Numbered from the stretch's first letter, positions 22,050 through 33,340 are shown. The stretch is DNA of 64,000 bases from Breviolum minutum Mf 1.05b.01 (GCA_000507305.1 DF239237.1:165435-229434), one strand, 5' to 3'. Program-made: numbers and translations. Notes: generated by a model from the letters alone, not told the origin.

Positions 22050-22150
22050 ATACCCATGCCATCCATGGGACTGGTATATTGACCTACATTTGGTTGATTT
22101 TTAAGGGATCCATGTGGGTAAACATACCAGTCACATGGATGGTATGGGAT
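22050..22150. mobile_element. Foldback element, family B, GACTGGTATATT arms
   Basis: CCATCCATGGGACTGGTATA pairs with ACATACCAGTCACATGGATG. Confidence 0.78.
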
Positions 22151-22269
22151 ATGAATTTCTGCCCTATTGACGTCACAAAAACCAATGGACACCCTCCAGG
22201 TCATTCATTGATTCTGTCCAGTCGTGGCACTTCTTTCCACCAAGTGTCCTTGGGTGCAATGAATGGTCT

Positions 22270-22963
22270 AGTAGCAGAAAACGAAGAAGCAGCAGTAGCA
22301 GTAGTAGTAGTAGCAGCAGAAGCAGTAGCAGTAGCAGTAGCAGTAGCAGTAGCAGTAGCAGTAGCAGTAGCAGTAGGAGTAGGAGTAGGAGGAGTAGGAG
22401 GAGTAGGAGGAGTAGTAGGAGTAGTAGGAGTAGTAGGAGTAGTAGGAGTAGTAGGAGTAGTAGGAGTAGTAGGAGTAGTAGNTAGCAGTAGCAGTAGCAG
22501 TAGCAGTAGCAGTAGCAGTAGCAGTAGCAGTAGCAGTAGCAGTAGCAGTAGCAGTAGCAGTAGCAGTAGCAGTAGCAGTAGCAGTAGCAGTAGCAGTAGC
22601 AGTAGCAGTAGCAGTAGCAGTAGCAGTAGCAGTAGCAGTAGCAGTAGCAGTAGCAGTAGCAGTAGCAGTAGCAGTAGCAGTAGCAGTAGCAGTAGCAGTA
22701 GCAGTAGCAGTAGCAGTAGCAGTAGCAGTAGCAGTAGCAGTAGCAGTAGCAGTAGCAGTAGCAGTAGCAGTAGCAGTAGCAGTAGCAGTAGCAGTAGCAG
22801 TAGCAGTAGCAGTAGCAGTAGCAGTAGCAGTAGCAGTAGCAGTAGCAGTAGCAGTAGCAGTAGCAGTAGCAGTAGCAGTAGCAGTAGTAGTAGTAGTAGT
22901 AGTAGTAGTACTAATACTAGTACTAGTACTAGTACTCGTACTCGTACTCGTACTAGTACTAGT
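22270..22963. repeat. Compound AGTAGC / AGTAGG / AGT / ACTCGT array with one N
   Basis: AGTAGC units to about 22378, AGTAGG-type units to 22481, N at 22482, AGTAGC again to about 22885, then AGT and ACTAGT/ACTCGT. Frames are open in every register only because the unit has no stop. The N may hide a collapsed stretch. Confidence 0.95.
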
Positions 22964-23205
22964 AGTAGGTGGTACATAGACACTACACATATAATATAAT
23001 TATATATACATTTTCAATTATCCAAAATCCAAATGCTCCATGCATAAAAAGTATTTGCCTGCGTTTGGCTTGAATTTATATAATAGATGGATCGTCTAGA
23101 AGCATCGATAAAAATCTCCACGAATCCAATTTATGTAACATGACAATCCACGAATCTTAGAAAAATTAAGAGCTTTGTCGTCATACCTGGATCTTCCAGA
23201 TATAT

Positions 23206-23320
23206 ATATATATACCTAGAACCCAACTGACCTCTATTTTTGAAGGTCAACCCTCCAAAACAAGGCCTTTTCCAATCAAAACAAGGGTCATTTGGGTTCT
23301 AGGTATGTATATATAATCTA
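23206..23320. mobile_element. Foldback element, family R
   Basis: ATATACCTAGAACCCAACTG pairs with GGTCATTTGGGTTCTAGGTA; AGGTCAACC lies inside. Confidence 0.7.
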
Positions 23321-23490
23321 TTCCAATTGAACATTTGGCATTTTTTTGGTGAAAAGGCAAAACATTTTACACACAAATTTGAGATCCAGGTATGTTCAGC
23401 CAACTGAACCCACCCCAAAAAACAAAAACTCCTTCGGGTTTTCAACCTCCACCCTTTCTTGAGAAAAATCTATGTGCCAATGGTCGAGAA

Positions 23491-23660
23491 CAACTCCTTA
23501 TATTGGGGATGTTCACTCATCCCACCTTTAATAGGGAATCCTTATAGTGGATATATATAGACCTACTATTGGGATCTATTGGGTTGGTCATGATGACCAT
23601 CCCTACTTATTTTCAAATAACGGGAGTTTAGACCCCAGCACATATGTAAAATTGTCAGCA
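23491..23660 (+). repeat. Family S repeat
   Basis: AACTCCTTATATTGGGGATG to GGGAGTTTAGACCCCAGCAC; the second copy is at 61958-62115. Confidence 0.7.
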
Positions 23661-23999
23661 TTGGGAAATGTTCGGAGTGAACCTTTCAAAAACTCTTTGA
23701 ATGCCCGACCCACATGCAAAATGGGCCACCACAATAGTTATACAGTAAATGGAGTTATATAAATGGCCGTCTAAGACAGGATGCAAAATGGGTATCTGCA
23801 TGGTTTTTATGTTTTTTTTTCACCCCTACAAATGGAGTTTTCTAGGACCCACTGTTGTGGACCATGTCCTCAGCTATGCACCGACTCTCAAGCCTATCAT
23901 CGAAGTTTTGGGATCCCGGACTGCGCGATGGGAATGGGGTAAATCCAACAAGGGCGAAAGACCTGAAACGTTCACAACGGGAAGGAACTTTGCGTCTCA

Positions 24000-24095
24000 A
24001 ACGAAAGGCGTAAACAAACCAAAGGGTGCGGCGGTTTATGACAGGATCCTTATATATTTCATGGTTTATGAAATAATCACCATATAACTGTGTAG
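24000..24095. repeat. Family M remnant
   Basis: TTTATGACAGGATCCTTATA, a GGTTTATGAAATAATC middle and ATAACTGTGTAGG. Confidence 0.4.
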
Positions 24096-24148
24096 GACTG
24101 CAAGAAAAAACAAATTATGCTGCTTTTGTTTGCTTTTTGTTTCTTGTA

Positions 24149-24263
24149 CCCCATAGGGGTTCCACGTATGGTGTATATATATATATATGTTTTTGTTTAT
24201 ACGTATGATTGAGTTTTATGGTACATCTAGGTAAATATTTATACCATACATGGATCTTATGGC
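24149..24263. mobile_element. Family B element with an AT run inside
   Basis: CCCATAGGGGTTCCACGTAT at the left, ACCATACATGGATCTTATGG at the right, TATATATATATATAT after the left arm. Confidence 0.65.
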
Positions 24264-24369
24264 TACGTGTGGGAGAGCACACCTCCACTATCCACCCATT
24301 TCATTTTTCTGGAAATTCAAATGGAAATTGAGGGTTCTACACTTCTTCTCCCAACAAACATGAGTCAAC

Positions 24370-24494
24370 AACTTGGATATCCGTACTGGTAAAAGGTTAG
24401 GATCAGTGTGTTATAACCCTAATATACCCCGTTTGTAAGGAGGTGAAATAACCCATTTACCAACCATTTACTAAATTCCTGGGACATCCTAGGA
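24370..24494. mobile_element. Foldback element, family G
   Basis: GGTTAGGATCAGTGTGTTAT and AACCATTTACTAAATTCCTG with the GGGACATCC right end. Confidence 0.7.
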
Positions 24495-24647
24495 CCTATA
24501 GCACCAAAAAGTTAAACTTAGCCTAAGAATCATTTGGACCTTCCAATGGATGGATGAATGAACTTCTATGAAACGCAATTCAGGGCCATTTGGGGGTCCT
24601 CAACATGATGCCAGGCTATTGAGCCTCCAAAATGTTGAGGGTACTTG

Positions 24648-24779
24648 GATGTTGCAGGAAATTAGCATATGGTAAATGGCCTATTTAACCTACTACTTAT
24701 GAACGGGGTATTCCTTGGGGATAGAAACCCCACTGATCCTAAACTTTTAAAAACTGACTGCCTGAGACATCCAAGTAGA
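24648..24779. mobile_element. Foldback element, family G
   Basis: GTACTTGGATGTTGCAGGAA pairs with TGCCTGAGACATCCAAGTA. Confidence 0.72.
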
Positions 24780-24911
24780 AAAAATCAACTGGGCACTCCG
24801 CGCTGAAAGTCATGCAAATGATTCGAAGACTTGCTGCCACCTGAAACGAGGTCCCAAAAAGTGGCAAGGGTCAAAGATGGTCAAAACTCAACTCTGGAGA
24901 AGGGTTCCGAA

Positions 24912-25191
24912 ACTGGGATGTCCTGCTGGTACTTGGTAAATGGATTATAACCCATATATGTCTATATAATCTATATATGTATATACATGTATATCCCTAA
25001 GGATCCAGATATGCTCTAAGAAAGGGATTTCCCCTATAATCCTATTCTGGGGAAGGAATTGAGACCATCAATCCTACTCTAGGGAGGGGTCTGGATTCTT
25101 AGGGTATATAGGTTGTAAGTCCCGTAGACAGGCTATAATTCAACTTACTATCTATAACTAGTTACGATCACTTCCATGCACATCCCAGTAG
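24912..25191. mobile_element. Family G element split by a family H insertion
   Basis: CTGGGATGTCCTGCTGG and a TATAACCC half precede H (24993-25109); after it come GTTGTAAGTCC and ACTTCCATGCACATCCCAGT. Confidence 0.7.
24993..25109. mobile_element. Foldback element, family H (inside G)
   Basis: CCCTAAGGATCCAGATATGC at the left, GGGTCTGGATTCTTAGGGTA at the right. Confidence 0.78.
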
Positions 25192-25226
25192 CATCGAAAC
25201 ATGACAAAAAACTCCTATTCTCCCTT

Positions 25227-25318
25227 ATGGGACCCTTCTGCAGTCGTGGTTTTGGGTTGTGGGTTAAACGGGTACTTTAAAATATCTTCTAACAGGGTGT
25301 AACTGGAGCACCTAGGGG
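25227..25318 (+). repeat. Family U repeat
   Basis: GGGACCCTTCTGCAGTCGTG and GGGTTAAACGGGTAC; ends TGGAGCACC. Confidence 0.45.
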
Positions 25319-25485
25319 AAAACAAAAAAAACGAAGAACGCTTCACAGCTGCCAACCCCAAAGATTGGTGCCAAGCAGGTAGATGTTTTTTGACAAATTT
25401 TCCCATCTGGGGACTTTTTTTTCAGGTTGAAATTCTTCCGGGGCATCGGGGATGTACAACCCATTGGGAAGGTTGGCATTAAAAC

Positions 25486-25590
25486 ATCCTTAAGGAAAGC
25501 AAGGGATGTTCCCCAACAATCCTATGACCTGGGGATGGGATAAATCGACCATCAATCCTACAATTTTCGGAAGGGGTCCGGAGTCTTAGG
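25486..25590. mobile_element. Family H element, diverged
   Basis: CCTTAAGGAAAGCAAGGGAT, GGGGATGGGATAAATCGACC, and GGGGTCCGGAGTCTTAGGG. Confidence 0.6.
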
Positions 25591-25870
25591 GAAAGGATGA
25601 ATTAGTCCAATGCCAAACATCAGAGATCAGGATCAAATGGATACTGCAGGATAGACTTCATGGATTGCTAAAACCCCCCTAAAATGGTGCTAGGTCATGG
25701 AACTCCATCACAAAAAAAAAGCCACGGTTAACACCTTTGAAACATGACCAACAAAAAGGTGCAAAAACCCCCAGAATGCTGAGGAAGTAAAAAACACCTC
25801 AAGTTTGAAGGTTACAATTTGTCCCCCTGGTCGACCTTTACCACCCCGAGATGGGACCCATCCTCCAAGT

Positions 25871-26143
25871 ACTTGGATGTCCCCAGGAAGATCAGGAAGT
25901 TCGAAGAAGACTGGGGATCAGTGATGTTATAACCTCAACATACCCCATTTACAATATGGATGTTTCCGAAAATAGTGGTACCCCCAAATCATCCATTTTT
26001 TCCATTATAAACCATCCATTTTGGGGTACCACTATTTTTGGAAACACCCATATAGGTTCTAACATGTTATAACTATACCATTTTACCACCCAATCAATTG
26101 ATCCATCCTAACTTCCTGGGAGCCGATCCCATCCTCCAAGTAA
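25871..26143. mobile_element. Family G element split by a family I insertion
   Basis: GTACTTGGATGTCCCCAGGA to CCCATTTACAATAT, then I, then AGGTTCTAACATGTTATAAC to ACTTCCTGGGAGCC. Confidence 0.72.
25957..26053. mobile_element. Foldback element, family I (inside G)
   Basis: ATGGATGTTTCCGAAAATAG pairs with CTATTTTTGGAAACACCCAT. Short and well paired, so probably young. Confidence 0.85.
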
Positions 26144-26287
26144 CCCCAAACAAACATCCCTCGGATGAATCCGATCACTGGGTGTCCCTGTCCAAAATAG
26201 ATGTTCTCATCAACAGTTTGCACACGCTTTGTGCCTGTGCCCTGGCGTTTTGAAATTTCGGGGGTTTGAAAACTTGTTGAACTCACA

Positions 26288-26395
26288 CCCTCCAAAAAAA
26301 TGAAGGCCGACCTTTGTTTTTTCAGTGTTTTTTTTCCAATTCAAAGTAAAGGTCATCAAAAGGGTTCTAGGTATGTAAATATATTTTCTATATAA
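26288..26395. repeat. Family R repeat, right half
   Basis: AAAGGTCATCAAAAGGGTTC and TAGGTATGTAAATATAT match the right side of 23206-23320. Confidence 0.5.
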
Positions 26396-27835
26396 TATAT
26401 ACACATCATACAATATAGAAAAACATGTATATATATATATATTCTGTAACATGTACCATCTATATGTACGATATACATCATATATGTTGTTATGTATCAC
26501 AAATACATAGTATAAAACTTTGAAACAGCAAATATGATCTGAGATTATCCAGCTCTCAAGTGGCGCGTTTTTCCCCCCGGATATCAACCGTTCATCGTGG
26601 TGGTGCTCCATGGCTAAACAAACAAACAATCTGTTTACTAGGTGCTGGTTGGTTCCCAAATTCGGTTTGAAACATATGCGCAAGTAAGGATGCACAGGTC
26701 AAATAGGATATCATTTTCCGTCAACACGAACACGGCTGTCTAAACATCTCTCAGAAACTACCAACTAGTTTACTGTTTAAACCTTGGCAAATCGTGAATG
26801 ATAGTACCCAAACTCAACTGGTTAGCAGGTGTTCTTTCATATTCAGCAAAATTCAAAACCGCCAGTAACCGGCAAGCGGTTAGTTTACTGGAATGTAGCA
26901 TTCCTAATTACAACCCCTTCTATCAACGTTTTGCCAAACTTTTGGTGTACCCAGGTTAAACCACTAGCATGTATCCAAAGAGAACCCCTCCCCAACAGAA
27001 CCTAAACCACATACTTTTCCGATTTGCTGAAGATGTTTGGAACATTCGGAAACAAACATCAGCTTAAATGGGCAAAAATGGTCATTTACCATGGTAAAAC
27101 CCGTAAAGAAATCACCAACAAAAACAAATCCAAGTATGAGATCACCTGACCCAAATCATCAACTCCCTTCTCAAAACACGCCCAAGCGACCGATAAAACT
27201 CGAGCAAGCGGAAACGTCTAGCCCACATGTAGGCCAAGTATTCCATCTGCCAACCGAAACAGAATGTTTTTTTTCTAGGAACCAAAAACTTGGAGTTTTG
27301 TTTGTTGGATGCGGATGGAGAAAGGGGTCCCCAAACATATTCTCCCGGGTCAATGGTGGTTTAAGTTTAGTGATGATTTTTTTCATCCCATGGGATCCCA
27401 ATCCGTCAACAATCGCCAAACAAAAGGAAGAGTCCCAGAAGAAGTCACTGGTGGTAGCTGGTGGAACCCTTTGTACATGCTGAGATGTCAACTTTTAAAT
27501 TTTTGGGATCGTTTTTTTTCACCCATCTACCCCCACACTTGGAAAAAAAAAACATACCCTCCAGGAAACGATCACATATCCCCCAAAAAATGGCATTTTG
27601 AGTCGATGATTTTCCGAACTTCCCAAGGTTGGTGGGAATATGTATCCATCCCCTGGAGGGTAACCTTACAAATTGGCACAAGGCCACTTTGGGGCAGGTT
27701 TGCTGGATATACCGGGCAAAGGCCACCGGTACAAAACAAACAAAATTGTCAAAATGGGAATTGCATTCCTAAGTTTAGGGGTAAAAGGAAAGATAATATG
27801 AATATATATATAGTACATCACATATCATTCTATGG
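26396..27835. other. No supportable gene
   Basis: AT-rich stretch to 26520, then mixed DNA. ATCACCAACAAAAACAAATC at 27112 belongs to family N. Frames of 148 and 176 codons at 27037-27839 overlap each other and look like shadows. Confidence 0.35.
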
Positions 27836-28256
27836 TTGAAAGTTAAAACACACCAGCTTCGTCTGGAACGTCCCTGTGTTTCATTCACAGGTTCTTGCAC
27901 AACGATTTCACATGCGGATTTTAGGCTAGTGCATCCGAAAGGGGAACCAGGAGGAGCTGCACCATACAGATTAAATCTCTTGAGTGAGACTTTCATTTTT
28001 GCACATACATGCACAAACGATATCTTTGACACAAAATGACTCCGAAACAAGAAAAACATGTCCCAAATGCAGGATACGTGAAAAAGTCTGTGGAAAAACG
28101 CCCCTAAAAATCAGCACCTTCAAGTTGCCAATGAAAAACCCTAAGGGCAAGACACTTCTCTTGCTGGGATGATGCCACGCAAAACATATATAAAATTATA
28201 TGAATATAAAAATGTTGGAATGGACATGCTTAATTATCTTTAAAAAACAGACCAGA
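27836..28256. other. Mixed DNA, weakly coding-like
   Basis: 27850-28000 is GC-richer and open on both strands (minus: NETQGRSRRSWCVL). No splice sites convince me. Confidence 0.2.
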
Positions 28257-28367
28257 ATATGGGTGTTTCCAAAAATAGGGGTACCCCCAAAATGGGTGGC
28301 TTATACTGAAAAACCTTATTAAAATGGATGATTTGGGGGTACCCCTTTTTTTGGAAACACCCATATC
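28257..28367. mobile_element. Foldback element, family I
   Basis: ATGGGTGTTTCCAAAAATAG pairs with TTTTTTGGAAACACCCAT; GGGGTACCCCC on both sides. Confidence 0.85.
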
Positions 28368-28500
28368 ACCCAACATCAACCACCACCCCAAAAAAATCTC
28401 CCAAAAATTCTCCCATTGGGAACACCCCCACCACATCTGTCGCTTGCCGCTTCCGCCGATGGGTAGGAGGCGTCCTAAGGTATGACGAGAAGATCAATGG

Positions 28501-28657
28501 TTGTTTCTGGTTCCCTTAATAGGTGGGATCGGTGATATATAATCACCCAATTGGCAGGAAAAATACCACTTGTATACCACTTATAGTCTTATAGTCCTTG
28601 CCAATTGGAGTGATTATATGCTGCCAAGCCCACCTATTTTCCGGGAACCAGGAAACT
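28501..28657. mobile_element. Foldback element, family F
   Basis: TTTCTGGTTCCCTTAATAGG pairs with CCTATTTTCCGGGAACCAGG; ATAATCACCCAATTGGCAGG inside. Confidence 0.8.
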
Positions 28658-28987
28658 CCATTTAGAGAAGCTTGATCTTCCCATGATATGAGTTGGGATT
28701 ACAGTCACCACCAAGATGTTCACATGTTTGGGCTCGGGGGTCCCGGGCTAAATCTGGCCCCAGCCCCTGTGACACAAAAAACAGCATATTTGACTCAATG
28801 CTTGGAACCGCCCTTTCAAAGTAGATCATTTCCAAAAGTATCATGGTAATTTGTTTTTACTCTAAGAAATCTGGCCCCTCAAAAATGGTTTTTGTCAGGA
28901 AACAAAAAATACCCCTACTAAATAGGTTCAAACGCTTCCATTGGAGGGTCCTTGGGGATTTGTTGGGTAAACCACCACCTATAGTTA

Positions 28988-29080
28988 ACCCTAGACATCC
29001 AAGAGGTATTTCGACCCCCAAAAAACACATCTAAAACACCTTTTGAGGAGGTATTTGAGGTATAACTGGATGTCTAGGGT
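28988..29080. mobile_element. Foldback element, family P
   Basis: ACCCTAGACATCCAAGAGGT against GGTATAACTGGATGTCTAGG. Confidence 0.72.
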
Positions 29081-29212
29081 AAGTTTTTCATGACCCTTGA
29101 ACTAACCGATCTGACTGATGTTCTGTGCAACATCAACCTGCCACATGGAACCGAGGTTCAAATCTGAAGAACACACAACAAATAGTGAGGAAGAAAAACA
29201 TCCCATCTGCAT

Positions 29213-29342
29213 ACCCTAGGGATCTAATCTCCTGGCTCACCGAACGTCAAATGATGAGCAAGGGGTGGATGTCATCACCACCGAAACGCATGGTGTTTAG
29301 GTTTCATTACCATTCTCAGTTTCGGTGAGCCAGGATCCCTAA
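29213..29342. mobile_element. Foldback element, family J, CTGGCTCACCGAA arms
   Basis: TACCCTAGGGATCTAATCTC and CTGGCTCACCGAA pair with TTCGGTGAGCCAGGATCCCT; arms differ from 14108. Confidence 0.75.
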
Positions 29343-29418
29343 AAATATACACCTTGTCATCGGACCGGTGTTGCGAAAGAGCCATTAACGTTTGGAAACA
29401 TATTCAGTCGTCAATATT

Positions 29419-29561
29419 ACAAGGTGGGTCCCTACTAGTTATAACTGGGGTCATAGCTCCTATAATTAAGCACTTATAACCTCAGTTACCAATTGATAAG
29501 GCCATTTAAAGGGGTTATAACTCCATTTATAAATAATAATTAGGGGGGCTAACCTTGTAGG
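29419..29561. mobile_element. Family K element
   Basis: ACAAGGTGGGTCCCTACTAG at the left, AGGGGGGCTAACCTTGTAGG at the right, several TTATAACTCC units between. Confidence 0.72.
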
Positions 29562-29666
29562 AAGGTTTCCAAAGGGGCGAGTGATTGCCGCCAAAGTTCT
29601 GAAGCATCGTTTACCATGAAAAACGCAAACAAAAAGAAGACTGCATGGTCACAAGCAAACATGTTT

Positions 29667-29793
29667 CCTTGGATGTCCCAGGAAGTTAGTACAAGGTTAG
29701 CCATCAAGTGGATTAATAAGCCCAATATACCCCTTTTATAACTCCATTGATCCGATCACCATTGATCCATCAACTTCCTGGCTGGGACATCAA
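29667..29793. mobile_element. Foldback element, family G
   Basis: CTTGGATGTCCCAGGAAGTT against AACTTCCTGGCTGGGACATC. Confidence 0.8.
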
Positions 29794-30237
29794 TGACCCC
29801 AAGGCTGGGTTTAAGCCTTGGCCTCACTAAGGGAAACCAATGGATAATAAGCCCTGATCATAAGGCCTCATTTCTGGGGGGGGGATGTGTTAGGGAGGAT
29901 AGCTTGACCAACCATGATTCAGGTGTATGGCTTTTTCCACTGGGTATTTTTTGTCCCTTGGGGGAATTTCTGTGACGTCCGTGAAAATGAGGAGTGATTG
30001 TGATTGTTATAAATATACCTATATTATTGCCTATGACATATATATATATACATATATATATATATATTTACACATGGTTTCTAAATGATCCACAGATTTC
30101 CAGGGTCATAAAATCATGATATCCTTATTCACCACATTGACATCGAAATAATGATATCGTATCCATATCAAGATAATGTTCTTCCCCAAAGGAAAGGAAT
30201 CAGTCTTTCAGCCATCAAGTTTTAGGGGGCAAACCTC
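29794..30237. other. No gene; AT run and half a C element
   Basis: TATATATATATACATATATA at 30040; CCAAAGGAAAGGAATCAG to TTTTAGGGGGC at 30185-30235 is the right half of family C. Confidence 0.4.
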
Positions 30238-30573
30238 TTACAAATACAAACCACAGGCAGCGATTCCTTTCACATAGATACTATTTGAGTCAAGACACAA
30301 GACGGGACACTGCACATAATGGTAGTATCTCTGGGCACGTGCGAGAGGTTCCAACGCCGCCATGTCCATAAGCGGTGGCAGCGTCGACGGGGGAGGAGGC
30401 CTCCTCTCAGACCTCTCCCTCTCACGTGAACCAAAATCACGCGAAGATGATGAGGCATCACGTGAAAAGGCCCAGGCATTACGTGAAGTCCACCGGAGTT
30501 GGTCCGGGGTAATCAATGGCCCGATAGTTCCAGGCATGTCCGCCTCTGTCACTGGAACGTTCCTCAGAACCAC
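30238..30573 (-). CDS. Exon-like GC-rich island, strand uncertain
   Basis: Both strands are open here. The minus strand, after GACAGAG|G, reads ADMPGTIGPLITPDQLRW, then a Ser/Arg tract (SRERERSERRPPPPS) and ALEPLARAQRYYHYVQ. The plus strand, from ATG 30362, reads MSISGGSVDGGGG and SREDDEASREKAQALRE. CACGTGAA-like units repeat every 21-27 bases. The minus strand is preferred because nearby exons lie there. Function unknown. Confidence 0.35.
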   Translation of the reverse strand: MVLRNVPVTEADMPGTIGPLITPDQLRWTSRNAWAFSRDASSSSRDFGSRERERSERRPPPPSTLPPLMDMAALEPLARAQRYYHYVQCPVLCLDSNSIYVKGIAACGLYL

Positions 30574-30699
30574 TCTGCTCCCTTGGCCGACCTTCGGGGG
30601 ATGTATATACCACTCCCTTTTAAACCGCCTCCCACATGGCGATCACAACATACCTTTATTCATAGGGAAAATGCTGGTACCCTTGGTTTAAAAGGGGAT

Positions 30700-31270
30700 T
30701 GGGACCCAATAAATACCCACTCTATATATAAGGTGTATATTATATGGGGTTGATTCTTAAGGGGTCCCCATCCCAAGGGTCCCTTCGCACCATGACTTCC
30801 CTATGATTTCTTTATCAACGCCAAGGGGCAATTTGGCATCCACAAAGCCCAGCCGGTCCGCGACACGGAGACTCTGCACCACCTTGTAATGTTTAGCGAC
30901 TCCAAGGGAATCCGGGGAAGTCATGGAAGACATCTATATGTAAAAGCCCGATCAAAAAAATAGACACATTAGAGTGCTCGGCTAAAACATAGACACGTAT
31001 ATATAATATGTATATATAGATGCCAAAGTACGATCAGATTTAATGTTTACTTCCAAATTCATATCTTAGCCATATCACCAAATTTGGGTGCAAACTTCAA
31101 AATTTCATGAGCCCTACAATGTCCGATTAGTCAATTGTGAATTTGCCAGCAAAGTGCACACCGCATCATGGGCCCCCGATTCTACCCTACTTGTTGGCTT
31201 CAACCTTGAGAAGTATGATCGCCAAATTGGATCATTGAAACCCAAATTTCGAGAACAACTTAAAATCTTT
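30700..31270. other. No supportable gene
   Basis: 30800-30930 is GC-richer (GGCAATTTGGCATCCACAAA) and open in places, without exon signals. The rest is AT-rich. Confidence 0.3.
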
Positions 31271-31392
31271 CACATGTGGGCCCCTATGATCGTTATAAGT
31301 GGAGTTATGGGTAACTGGGGTTACAAACATACTTAAAGGGTTATGTTATAAGTTATAACCTCCATTTATAATTGGTAGGGGCCTACCTTGCT
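31271..31392. mobile_element. Family K element, diverged
   Basis: ATGTGGGCCCCTATGATCGT at the left, AATTGGTAGGGGCCTACCTT at the right. Confidence 0.65.
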
Positions 31393-31639
31393 GAACCACA
31401 ACCTATTACTACATACTGTTTGTGATGCCATTGACATTGGAAGGACATGTTGCTCCAGTTGATATGGAAATTGTTGCCATACTGTGTATCAACTTTCGAT
31501 ATTGTGTACCAAAATGGAACATGTATCAACAGACTACATGTACGAAAAATATACATCTTCCTGTTATATCCATAATCTTAGATTTGCATAATGTGGTGGT
31601 TGGAAAAATCAGCTATATTCCTCAAATGTTGGTGGAAGC

Positions 31640-31729
31640 TTCCCTGAAAACTAACATGTCCCCTGAAAATCAATGGTTGGTTCAGATGTATGAACCCTAC
31701 TAAAATAGAACATGTTAGTTTTCAGGGCA
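31640..31729. mobile_element. Foldback element, family C, short
   Basis: CCCTGAAAACTAACATGTCC pairs with AACATGTTAGTTTTCAGGGC. Confidence 0.78.
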
Positions 31730-31779
31730 CCAATGGTGATGAATCCCATGGTAGAATCCCCTAACAAAAAACACCACCA

Positions 31780-31875
31780 CGTGATTCAAGTCGTGCCCAT
31801 TTTATTACCACTTAGTTGGAGGTCACGGTTTCACCTTTGAAAGGTTCGTGATTCACGATCCAGAAAAAGTCACCA
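31780..31875. repeat. Family O repeat
   Basis: GTGATTCAAGTCGTGCCC, TTGGAGGTCACGG and a GTGATTCACGATC end. Confidence 0.5.
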
Positions 31876-32064
31876 GCAGAATTGCCAGGCAAATATAAAA
31901 TAAACAATTCCAAAAAAATAAACATAGTTCCTCCCTCCCAAAAAAATAAACATCACGTGTCCACCCCGTTGAGTATCCCAAACTCTGGAGATGCGGGACA
32001 ACACTTTCGTCACAGGATGACTTTGACCTTTGAAACTTTGCGAGTTGTATGGGAGGATTCATGA

Positions 32065-32197
32065 TCTAGTTGGTGGTTTCAACCCATGTTAAAAATCCCA
32101 GATGCGCAGTTTATGTATGGAATATTTACCTACATGTAACCGTAAATGCAAGCCAAATGTGTGATAAATATTCTATACATAAACTGCGCATCTGGGA
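32065..32197. mobile_element. Left end of family A joined to a family B insertion
   Basis: CTAGTTGGTGGTTTCAACCC stops at about 32093. TCCCAGATGCGCAG to CTGCGCATCTGGGA (32096-32197) is a CCAGATGC-type B element. The rest of A is not seen. Confidence 0.65.
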
Positions 32198-32357
32198 AGT
32201 ATTACACTCCTGAAGTTTAATTTAGGGGCTGAAATTTCCAATGGTGATCCTTAAAGTCCCCCAAGATCGGGGGCAACGTGAGGTCACCCCTTCCTTACAT
32301 GGTCGGTAGTAAATGGGGGGCCCATCCTAAACCTTACTACCTTGGATGATAGTCCAA

Positions 32358-32580
32358 GTAGACAAGGTGGTTGAACCAACCCATTTGAAAAAAAACATGT
32401 CACCCCTGAAAACTAACATGTCATGACAATAGAAAATTCCAACCATTTAAGAAGATGTAATTTCCTACCAAAAATGGTGGGATTGCAGGGAGCCATGTTA
32501 GTAAGCACTGGAGGGTAGTCAAGTTGAATCATCTCCTCAGTAGGTAGGGCTAAAATCAAAAATATTTGAACCAATTACTT
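32358..32580. mobile_element. Family A element split by a family C insertion
   Basis: AAGGTGGTTGAACCAACCCA at the left and AAAATATTTGAACCAA at the right enclose ACCCCTGAAAACTAACATGT ... AGCCATGTTAGTAAGCAC. Confidence 0.6.
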
Positions 32581-32712
32581 GGATGTCCCGTTGGAAGTTA
32601 GTATCAATGGTTAGGATCAGTGGGTTATAAGCCTCATATATCCCATGTAGAAGTAGGTTCTTATGATAACCCATTTACTAACCATTTACTAAATTCCTGC
32701 TGAATCCTATTG
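32576..32712. mobile_element. Foldback element, family G
   Basis: TTACTTGGATGTCCCGTTGG at the left; ACCATTTACTAAATTCCTGC at the right; GGATCAGTGGGTTATAAGCC inside. Confidence 0.68.
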
Positions 32713-33009
32713 TCATCTGTTGATCCGAATCCTCGTCTTTTTTGTTGATCCCCAAAGAAGTGAATCTACAACGAGGCCCATAACACTGCTCCCAAGATGG
32801 TGATGGTAAAACTCATGGTGATGGTCATGATGGAAAAATCTCAGTTTTTTTTTTTGTGGGGCTAGACGAAAAAAAAAAAACTCAAGCGAGAAAAAAACAA
32901 CCATTGAGGAAAACAATCCCAAAACAGAAATTGAGATTGTACATCTTCATGCGCCATTTATATAATTTGCGCATGGTTTCACTTTGGACATCTGGAATCT
33001 TCATGGAGA

Positions 33010-33130
33010 ATACACCTCCGAAGTTTAACATGGCCTATGAAAAAACTGATTGGAAGAAGATCCTCTCCTATTGGGGCCTGGTAACTTTTTAGGGGCGAAC
33101 CATGGCAAACCATTAAACTTCAGGGGGTCA
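33010..33130. mobile_element. Foldback element, family C, GTTTAACATGG subtype
   Basis: ACACCTCCGAAGTTTAACAT at the left, CCATTAAACTTCAGGGGG at the right. Confidence 0.68.
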
Positions 33131-33180
33131 AATTGTTGCTTTGGGTTGGAATCCTAGGATCCCCTTATCAAAGGGACTAC

Positions 33181-33304
33181 ACTGGTTGGTGGTTTCAACT
33201 TCAACCCATCTGAAAAAATATGCGCAAGTCCAAAATGGCTCTCATCTTCCCCCAAATTTTCGGGATGAACATTCCAAAAAATATTCGAGTTTTCCACCTC
33301 CTAG
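33181..33304. mobile_element. Family A element, longer form
   Basis: CTGGTTGGTGGTTTCAACTT to TTCCACCTCCTAG, interior CAAAATGGCTCTCATCTTCC as at 20956 and 39153. Confidence 0.7.
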
Positions 33305-33340
33305 TTGAATCCCAGACCAACTCTCCAAGGAGTGAAGGTA

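Noticed and set aside
22079-22999. Frames of 240-306 codons on both strands
   Set aside because: They are the translated AGTAGC array (poly-Ser, poly-Leu, Ala-Thr) and contain an N.
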